NCBI GenBank assembly: GCA_002682825.1 | Contig: NOKP01000021.1 | Span: 496,001 to 560,000, forward strand | Direction: 5' to 3' | Source: Neonectria sp. B-13 | Taxonomy: Eukaryota; Ascomycota; Sordariomycetes; Hypocreales; Nectriaceae | DNA length: 64,000 nt | Shown here: one piece after another, positions 56,929 to 64,000 of the stretch | Layout of the letters: each line of letters opens with the position of its first letter | How positions within the stretch are numbered: the first letter of the stretch is position 1 | Notes under the pieces: model-generated | Told to the model about the DNA's origin: nothing | The model's database searches: none | The model's input: only the letters and a program-made list of their open reading frames with translations | Made by a program: the position numbers and the translations under genes

Positions 56929-58100
56929 GATTCACGTATTTGATGCCTCGTATGGATGAAGCGAGCCCAAATTGAGCCGTCCAGAGGCGTCCCAGCCTTG
57001 CATATTATATCGAGCAGCGTGAACCTCTCAGCTGAAACCCCATCAGGGTCCATGACTGCGGAATTGACGCCGCCGCTTCTCGGCAGGACCACGAAGCACA
57101 AGCCACGCCCTTCCGTGTTCGGGGCTCCCAAGCGATTCGGCGATTCGTACCACAAAAGTGGCTCTGTAAATATGGGCTTGCTGAGCCTATGAAAGAAGAG
57201 AAATCCGGGGCCGGTCGGGAGGTCCTGGGGAAGTTGGACCAACCTGGGATGCAGGCCTGGACAGAAGCGAAAATTACGTATTGAGGTGTCAAGGATCAGG
57301 CAAAGAGTTTGATGAGATTGATTGATTAGATCGAATGTGCCGGCCCCACTGGCGGAACTGTCTTTGATCTTGACAGCACTCATCACGCCACGCGGCGGCG
57401 CGGCACGTCCATGTTCATCCGAGTCCGGCCTGATGTGTTACCCGCGTCGCCGGCCTCTGGAGAGTGTCGGTCCAAGTAGAGCTCCTTTGCCGGTTTAATG
57501 AGGATGAGAAAGTTGTCTCCAAGCTTTGCCATTACAGATCTATGGTCACGGTCCTCTGACCCTTACTGAGGCCAAAGCAGACAATTATCTCAGCACCCTA
57601 AAAGCCGCCAAATAAGACGGGAAACGAGACTTCATCTCTTGAGTGTGGAGTCGGCGCAACTATTTCACACCTGGTGCTTTTCTGGTCTCGGAACTCGGCA
57701 TCGTCTCCACGGAGCATCGGTGTTTGCCTATTCCCGATCATGGATTGATAGCGAATTGCCGCCGAAATGCCAAGCCCGTATTTATATGGCTGTGTTGTTA
57801 GTAGTAGGGCCGACCATGTTGATGCATAAACATCAGGCTGAAAGTCGATATCATCGCAGACCACAGAACTCAGCCCACCTAGATAACACCACTCTTGATT
57901 TGAAGCAGTGGTAAAATCCCCGATGCGAACAATACTCTTGAATTATATCTCAAGCACAGCCACGTGGCGCAGCATTCTCCATGTGACTTCTCTTCCGCCA
58001 TCATTTTAGTGTCATTGGCGTAAGACGTAGGTAGCGTCGCGCAGCGTGCTCATGGGTCGATAAACCTCCGTTCAAGTAGAAACAACAAGCGTTTCTGACC
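56929..58100. other. 1.2 kb intergenic region, no supported gene
   Basis: This separates the divergent FMO and 122-residue genes and holds both promoters. Frames on both strands near 56956-57386 lack motifs. Confidence 0.5.
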
Positions 58101-58539
58101 ATGGTAAACTCCAACAAAACCGGCGAAAGTGGCGGATCCCAACGCGCCTCAGACTTCCACAATGCCATGCTCGACCTCCCCGGCTACGCAGATGACACCA
58201 TGTTCTTTGTCGTCCGATATGTGAGCACGGTAAAGGTGAAGACGTGCAAGTCCTCCATCTAGCCCCCTACGCTAATCATTCCCCAACCAGCAAAACCTAC
58301 GAGAGTGCGACCACGACGAGTTTATGAAGTGCTTCGAGAAGCTCAACAAGCTCTGGTGCGAGTCGCAGGCTGCGTTCCCCGAGGGAACTGCGTCGCGGTA
58401 CGAGAGGGCGCAGGAGCTGAAACAGCAGGCCCTTGAGAAGATCAAGGACTACCCCGATCTGGTTCGCGACTTTGACCGGTTCACGACGAATGGCCGGGCG
58501 TTGATGAGGACGGTTGGAAATATACCCCCGAACAAGTGA
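58101..58539 (+). CDS. Small protein of unknown function (122 residues)
   Basis: The model is join(58101..58220, 58291..58539). The start context is gaccATGG and the intron is 70 bases with a normal acceptor (aaccag). The N-terminus is Ser/Gly-rich and disordered. The second exon is helical with three Cys (ECDHDEFMKCFEKLNKLWCES), followed by a charged helix (SRYERAQELKQQALEKIKDYPDLVRDFDRF). No signal peptide or membrane segment is present. The Cys spacing is x8 then x8, which recalls but does not match twin CX9C mitochondrial proteins. I do not recognise the family. Confidence 0.72.
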
Positions 58540-58782
58540 ATGAGATGGGTATTGGGGTGAGGATTACGGGTCATGATTTCAGTTGAAGGGCGATTTTAGC
58601 GAAGTTCGTGGGGTTCAGCTCTTATTAGGCTCCAGTTTGAAGTGTCCTCCAATGTCAACGTTGCTATTAGTGACATCACTGCGAAACGAAAGGGTGATAA
58701 AATAGTTTAAGCCTACTGCAGGCTCCTTTCGGAGCAGCAGTTAAATGCTACCAACATGTTAGATGGCTTGCAGTCAGAACCC

Positions 58783-58992
58783 CTACTTTTTGTTGCGTCT
58801 CCTGGCTTCTCGCGCAGCCCTTTGCACGCACGCCTGACATTTCTCGCCGTTGACGGTGCGGGAATGATCATATTTGTGCTCACAGTCAGTGCCCCGTTCA
58901 ATTGCCGGCGTGCATGGCTCCGTGACCATCAAGCGCTTGATCAAGACTCTGCAGGTCCGGCATGGATAGCTTTCCTCAACGAGGTAGCACAT
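58783..58992 (-). CDS. Small Cys-rich basic protein (69 residues), unknown function
   Basis: A single exon begins MCYLVEESYPCRTCRVLIKR and has seven Cys, with CxxC pairs in PCRTC and KCQAC and a single one in TDCEHKYDH. The tail is strongly basic (RAAREARRRNKK). Fungal genomes contain many short proteins that begin MC.. with a zinc-finger-like Cys/His layout, and this fits that type. No signal peptide is present, so it is probably intracellular and may bind zinc (inference). It lies tail to tail with the 122-residue gene. Confidence 0.6.
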   Translation of the reverse strand: MCYLVEESYPCRTCRVLIKRLMVTEPCTPAIERGTDCEHKYDHSRTVNGEKCQACVQRAAREARRRNKK

Positions 58993-59647
58993 TTTGCTTG
59001 TGTTTGTTGACAGGGGGATGTTGCGATGGCTGGAGTTGGTGGAGGTTGGCTGTTTTTGCTTTACTGTGCGGGGTGCGTATTTGAGTGGTTTGTGGGTTTA
59101 AATCTACTAGAAAGAGAGGGTTATGTCGTTTTTATAGAAATTACTCGGCGGTGATTTAGAATAGAGTCTCGTGAGATCCTAAATCTCCTCCAGTCCATCG
59201 GACACGACATGACAAGGATTGAGGGTGCAGTGGCAAAGAGGCATCAACTCGCAGCAACACCTAGATTTAAATCAACTGGACGTTTGATTATGGGAATTGG
59301 CCATTGTCCAGCTCGAAATGAAGGTAGTTCACGCGATTTAAAGAGCATTGTTCAGCTCATCATGAACTGCACACTTGCACACACCGTGAACAAACAATGG
59401 AGAGCGCTGTGGATACCTGCCTGCAGTACGAAGACAGGTGCCTGACAAGCCAGGCATTCAAGCCACATCACATCACCAGCCACACACAGCTCGACCGCCA
59501 ATCCACCAGCCTCATCACAAGCTGCTACTAGGCGTCCATCAGCGCCAGCGTCCAACTGTCCTCATCACCACGGAAATACCTGGCGACGTCGTCCTCGCTC
59601 TCTCCCCCCGATCCTCCCTCCCGCAACTACCTCCCTCCCTCGGCGTC
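58993..59647. other. Intergenic region, no gene seen
   Basis: This holds the promoters of the Cys-rich gene (minus) and Yip1 (plus). A long 5' in-frame extension of Yip1 from 59438 is Pro/His-rich and considered untranslated. Confidence 0.55.
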
Positions 59648-60676
59648 ATGGCGAACTACTACGGCGCCCAGCAAGCACCCCCCTACGGCGGCGGCGGCGC
59701 CCCCCAACCCGCCGGCCCCTCGGCCGCCCAGAACCTCCAGTTCTACCCATCCACCTACGACACCCGCGCCGGCCCCGGCGTCTCGGGAGCCGCCACGCCC
59801 CAGCAGGCCGCCTACGGCTACGGGAACCAGGCTGGCTACGGCGCCGCCCCCCAGGCCTTCGGCGCCGCGGGTGCGTTCGCCGGCGGTGTCTCCGGGCGCA
59901 TGGGCGAGCAGGGCGGGCTGCGGACCGGTTGGCTCGCCGCCTTCTCGACCGAGGGTTACGACGGCGAGCCGCCGCTGCTGGAGGAGCTCGGGGTCAACTT
60001 TGGGCATATCCAGACAAAGGTGAGCCCAGCATTGCCTCGACGCCGCGCTTGTGTCGACTGCTAACAAGAAACCCAGACCCTGGCCGTCCTCAACCCGTTC
60101 TTGCGCATCGACCACCACTTCATGGACGACTCCGACCTCGCGGGCCCGATGCTCTTCTTCCTCATGTTCGGCACCTGCCTGCTCTTCTCGGGCAAGGTGC
60201 ACTTCGGCTACATCTACGGCCTGGCGCTGCTGGGCTCGACGTCGCTGCACGTGATCCTGTCGCTCATGTCGCCCTCGGACGCGGCCGCGGCACAGCAACA
60301 GCCCGCCTACCCGCAGTACAACGAGCCGCAAGAGACGCCGCAGGCGCAGCACCTGGGTCACTTCTCGGCGACGCTGACGTTCCCGCGGTCGGCGTCCGTC
60401 CTGGGGTACTGCCTGCTGCCGCTCGTCGCCACCAGCCTCGTCGGCATCGTCATGCCCATGGACACGCCCCTGGGCATCGTCCTGACCACCGCCGCCATCA
60501 TGTGGTGCACGTACAGCGCCAGCGGCATGTTCTGCGCCGTCGGCAGGATGAAGGGCATGCGCGGCCTGGTCGCGTACCCCCTGGCGCTCTTCTACGTCGG
60601 CTTCGGCATCATGGGCATCTTCAGCAGTCGAGGCAGCGGATCGTTGGCCAACGCGCCCGCCAAGGTGAACGGCTGA
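59648..60676 (+). CDS. yip1: Yip1-family Golgi membrane protein
   Basis: The model is join(59648..60019, 60077..60676), giving 323 residues. The N-terminal 100 residues are Gly/Ala/Gln/Tyr-rich (QQAPPYGGGGAPQPAG) and cytoplasmic. The conserved motif GYDGEPPLLEELGVNFGHIQTK is diagnostic for Yip1/YIPF5, which binds Rab GTPases and acts in ER-to-Golgi vesicle formation. Five hydrophobic helices follow, beginning AGPMLFFLMFGTCLLFSGKV with FGYIYGLALLG next. A loop of about 35 residues between helices 2 and 3 (DAAAAQQQPAYPQYNEPQ) is longer than in yeast. The start at 59648 (gtcATGGCG) sits directly before the usual N-terminus. Confidence 0.92.
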
Positions 60677-61304
60677 ACGGCTCGCGCCTACAAGCAACTG
60701 CATCCCGGTGCTAGGACGGCGGCTCACACCAGTCACAAATCCTACACCATCACCCATTCAAGCATCACGCCGAGCGACTAGAATGCTCGTGACAGACAGG
60801 TCATCCAGGGGACAGAGTAACGGGGTTACTACACGGCGGAAACGGCGTTTCTGAGCAAAGGGCATTGACGAGGGGAACTCCTGGGGCGCATGAACAAGGC
60901 CCCAGTGTATTAGATAATTCGAGAATTAACGACCAAAAACTCATGAACTGTATGTATTGTATTCGTACAGACGGGCTAAAACGTCTTGACGCCGAGGTCA
61001 AAGTAAACTTAAAATATGCATATGCAAGACGTCTATATCACTACCGGCAAAATGACATGCGATCCCGTGCCCTCATCCTCCTGTCGCAGGAAACAAATCA
61101 TCCTCCCAAACCCTCAAGCCTAATTTCGTTGCCGTCGAGGAGAGAAAAAGTAATGTGACAAGCCCAAGTATATCCACCGCCCAGTTGAAGGCGGGCAGTA
61201 GCCTCATTAAACAGGGCTTCTGAGAAATCAAGCACAAAGCAATGAGATGTGTCCGAAAAACTGCACGTCGACACGTGAAACACCGTTTTCATGTCCTAAA
61301 TTCC
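60677..61304. other. Convergent 3' intergenic region, no gene seen
   Basis: The 3' ends of Yip1 and RCC1 face each other here; no coding frame is supported. Confidence 0.6.
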
Positions 61305-63365
61305 TTAGGCCTTCGTCTGGTTCTCTTTGTTCTCGTCGGCGTGGACGCCGTTGGTCTTGACACCGTTGACCTCGGGAACATCCTCAGCAACACCGATGAG
61401 GACAGAGTACTGGCCTCCAGCGCCAGCTGAGATGAGCTTCTTCTCGCGAACAGCGGTGTTGTCAATGAGGGTGGGGGTGTGAATGTCATCCAGAATGCCC
61501 TGGCCGGTCTGGTAGTTGCTGGAGAAGCCCCAAGAGTAAGCCTTGCCCTCGGAAGTGATGGCGAAGCTGTTGTCGGTGCCAGCGGCAACGGTGATAACGT
61601 TGGAGACGTCTGAATATGGTTAGCACTTAGTCATGTCATCAGTTAGGAGGGGATACGTACCTGGCTGGACAGTTGGCGTGAACAGAATGCGGGCGTTGCC
61701 TCGCTCGTCGTAGATAGCGATGTCCTCAGTGAGCTTGTCGAACTCGAATCCGACCTGGTAGCCATCGACACGTCCCCAGGTGAGGAGGTCACCCTTGTCG
61801 GAGCAAGCCAGGGAGTGGTGCTCACCACCGTCAATGTCGGTGATGTCGTAGTCCTCGAGGGCGGCGATCTTGGCAGGGCGAAGGATAACGGCATCATCCT
61901 CGCCAGCGTTGGCCTCGATGCCAATCTCGCCAAAGTTGTTCAGTCCCCAACCCCAGACCTGGCCGGTCTTGTCGATGGCGAAGCTGTGGTAGGATCCGCA
62001 GGCGACCTTGACGATCTTGCCACGGGGCAGGCCAACGCCCTGAGGGACAAGCGAGGACATCTTGTTGCGCTCGATGATGCGGCGGGCGAGCTGGTTCTGC
62101 TGGCCACAGCCCCAGGCGGCGACGTTGCCCTTGTGATCCAGAGCCAGGACGTGGTTCGATCCGGCAGCAAGGGACTTGATGTTCTTGAGCGAAGGCAGGA
62201 GAGCAGGGTTGGACTGGATCTTGACCGTCTCGGAGAAGCCAAGGATGCCATCGCTGGAGCGGAATGTGCCCCAGCCGTAGACGCGACCATCCTCGGTAAG
62301 GGCGAAGCTGGCACTGTCACAGGCGACAACCTGGACGAACTTGGTGCCAGGGGCGAAGTGCTCGTCGGAAAGGGCGGTGGGTGTGCTCTCCTTGGGGTTG
62401 AGACCCGTGTCATCTTCATCCTCCGAATCGGAGTCCTCGTCCACATCTCGCAGACCACCGTCCCAGTTGGTGTCTCTGCCCAACGCGCCCTGGTCGTTGA
62501 CGCCCCAGGTCAGGATCTTGTTGTCGTGGGTCAGGGCAACAGCGTGCATGCCACCGCAGGAAACCTGGACGACGCCGACGTTGGCAGCGGAGAGGTTTTC
62601 GTTGAGACGGGGACGCTTGACGTCGATGGGCTTCTTGTTGCCGACACGCCTGCTGCCGAGGCCAAGCTCGCCGGAGGATCCCTCGCCGAAAACGTAGACA
62701 TCGAGGATCTGGGTGGGGGCATCGTTGATCTTGCGGCCGATGCCGACAATCTTCTTGACAGTGGGTTTCTTCGTAGGGAGGGCAGTTTTCTTGACAGCCG
62801 CAGGCTTGGAAGCGGCCTTGGAGACGGCCTTGGAAACAGCCTTGGGCTTGGGCTCGAGCTTAGACTCGAGCTCAGATTCAGACTCGGAGATCGCGTCTTC
62901 AACTTCGGTCTCCTCAGCTGCCTTGGGCTCGTCGGCCTTGGGCGTCGCGGCTCTGGGCGTTGCGGCTCTGGGCTTCTTGGCGGGCTCATCGGCCTCGGCC
63001 TCCTTGGCAGTAGCAGCAGCTTTCGCGGGAGGCTTTGCCTTCCGAGCAGGCTTTGCCTTGGTGGCGACGGCAGGCTTGGTGGAGGTAGCAGGCTTGGCCG
63101 CGGGCTTCTTCGTGGGCTTGACTTCGCGGGTAGTCTTCGTCTTCTTTGCCTTGGGGGCCTCTACCTCGGACTCAGGCTCGGTGCTCTCGGCCTTGCGCTT
63201 CTTGGACGCGCCATTGGTCGCGGGCTCGGCCTTCTTCTTCTCAACAGGCTTGGGAGCGGGCTTCGCAGCAGCCTTGGGGGCCTTCTTGACGCCGGCAGCA
63301 GCAGTTGTGGGTGCCTTCTTGGTGGTGGTCGCCTTGGGGGCGGCAGCTTTGGCTCGGGGCGCCAT
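61305..63365 (-). CDS. pim1: Ran guanine-nucleotide exchange factor RCC1/Pim1
   Basis: The model is complement(join(61305..61609, 61661..63365)), giving 669 residues. The C-terminal 450 residues form the seven-bladed RCC1 propeller: VYVFGEGSSGELGLG, ILTWGVNDQGALGRD, VYGWGTFRSSDGILG, VAAWGCGQQNQLARR, VWGWGLNNFGEIG, LLTWGRVDGYQVG and, in the second exon, AYSWGFSSNYQTGQG. RCC1 loads Ran with GTP on chromatin and so sets the direction of nuclear transport. The N-terminal 205 residues are an unusually long Lys/Ala/Pro tail (KKAPKAAAKPAPKP-like repeats, then an acidic SESESELESK stretch). It looks like a histone-H1 tail and probably serves for nuclear import and chromatin contact. The small second exon completes the last blade. 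Confidence 0.95.
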
Positions 63366-64000
63366 CGCGTTGGTTTGTGTGTGTGGTGGTGGGACAGCGA
63401 CGCGAAAAAAGACAAAATTTTGGGTGCAGGAATATGCAAGTGCCGGAGAGTCGAGTCGAAAACGCGACTCGAAATAGGATTCTCGAAGGCCTCAGTGAAC
63501 TTTTCGGATAGTTCACGGGAGGCAGAAGAGAAGAGAAGGCTCAATGTTGATGGAGGCGGGAAAAGCTGATGTAGCTGATGAGAGCTGGCGCGACTCGCAG
63601 TTTGGGGGGAGGGTTTTTTAGGGTGTGATCTGACCACTACGGTCATCATTCATCCATCACCCATCACTCAGTGCGATCAAATACGGTCGAACAGGGAACA
63701 GGGGGCTTGTTCTATTGTTGGCCTAGGGCCTAGGTTTCCAGGGGTGTTTTCCCGGAAACGGCCCACACCGCCCTGGAGCTTGGGGGGCCAGGGGTGATTT
63801 GTCCGGCAGTATTTCGTCCGGTGCTCCAGCTTGATCCAGATTTTTGCGTCAGAGGCGTGGGCGGTGAGGCGTACTGGCATCTGAGCTGCTTCTGGCACTG
63901 GATCTTGATTGCACCAGCCAATAGACTGTTTCCGTCTTTTCTGGCTTCGTCAATGGCTCCTGAGACCCAGTCTTACCTTCAGTCTCATTCTCACTCTCAC
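63366..64000. other. Promoter region of RCC1 and window end, no gene seen
   Basis: A CA-rich leader (cacacacaaacc on the minus strand) precedes the RCC1 start. The remaining sequence to the window end has no supported gene. Confidence 0.55.

Noticed and set aside
59627..60757. 376-codon ORF on the minus strand
   Set aside because: It is antisense to Yip1 in GC-rich DNA; the Arg/Gly/Val-rich product has no motif.
61815..63569. 584-codon ORF on the plus strand
   Set aside because: It is the exact antisense of RCC1. Its Gly/Leu/Val-rich composition follows from the Lys/Ala/Pro codons on the other strand, and no domain is present.

Overview
The window is nuclear DNA from a filamentous ascomycete (Pezizomycotina). 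Genes carry short 45-90 nt introns with GT/AG ends and fungal branch points. The families are typical of Sordariomycetes: Zn2Cys6 regulators, MFS transporters, a fungal rhodopsin-domain receptor, a DUF7703-type membrane protein, a GMC oxidoreductase and a lactonohydrolase. Gene content and an AT-rich island with C-to-T style divergence between repeat copies fit a member of Hypocreales, but the genus cannot be named from sequence alone. Exon structures were worked out by hand from splice sites and reading phase; every multi-exon model closes in frame.

Layout. 1-8.4 kb: a Zn2Cys6 regulator, a monocarboxylate-type MFS transporter and a TPR protein, the last two separated by 2 kb of non-coding DNA. 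8.9-15.3 kb: a degenerate region with a zinc-cluster fragment, a frameshifted WD40 (NLR-type) remnant, an F-box gene, and a 2.3 kb repeat island. The island has a 14-bp direct repeat at both edges and contains two tandem duplications and a solo LTR with its own 5-bp target duplication. 16-32 kb: an NmrA-like oxidoreductase, a secreted SMP-30/lactonohydrolase, a DUF7703 membrane protein, a purine-cytosine permease, and a divergent pair of a rhodopsin-domain protein and a GMC oxidoreductase. 33.6-45.7 kb: an AYR1-like SDR, a bZIP factor, a GT8 glycosyltransferase, a small membrane ORF with an in-frame stop, a LolT-like PLP enzyme followed by a Zn2Cys6 regulator, a two-exon gene for a 70-residue protein, and a GH16 enzyme. 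46-64 kb is mainly core metabolism and housekeeping: a hexose transporter with a 13-nt exon, a TRF4-type poly(A) polymerase, a RidA protein, an FMO, two small proteins of unknown function, Yip1 and the Ran exchange factor RCC1/Pim1.

The stretch most like an undescribed functional unit is 38.6-44.2 kb. A LolT-like PLP enzyme has a repeated TTGGGTCTCCG motif in its promoter and lies next to a pathway-type Zn2Cys6 regulator, with two small unrecognised ORFs on either side. The first 54 nt of the regulator's coding sequence, including the first three zinc-binding cysteines, lie in two tiny exons that a plain ORF scan would miss.
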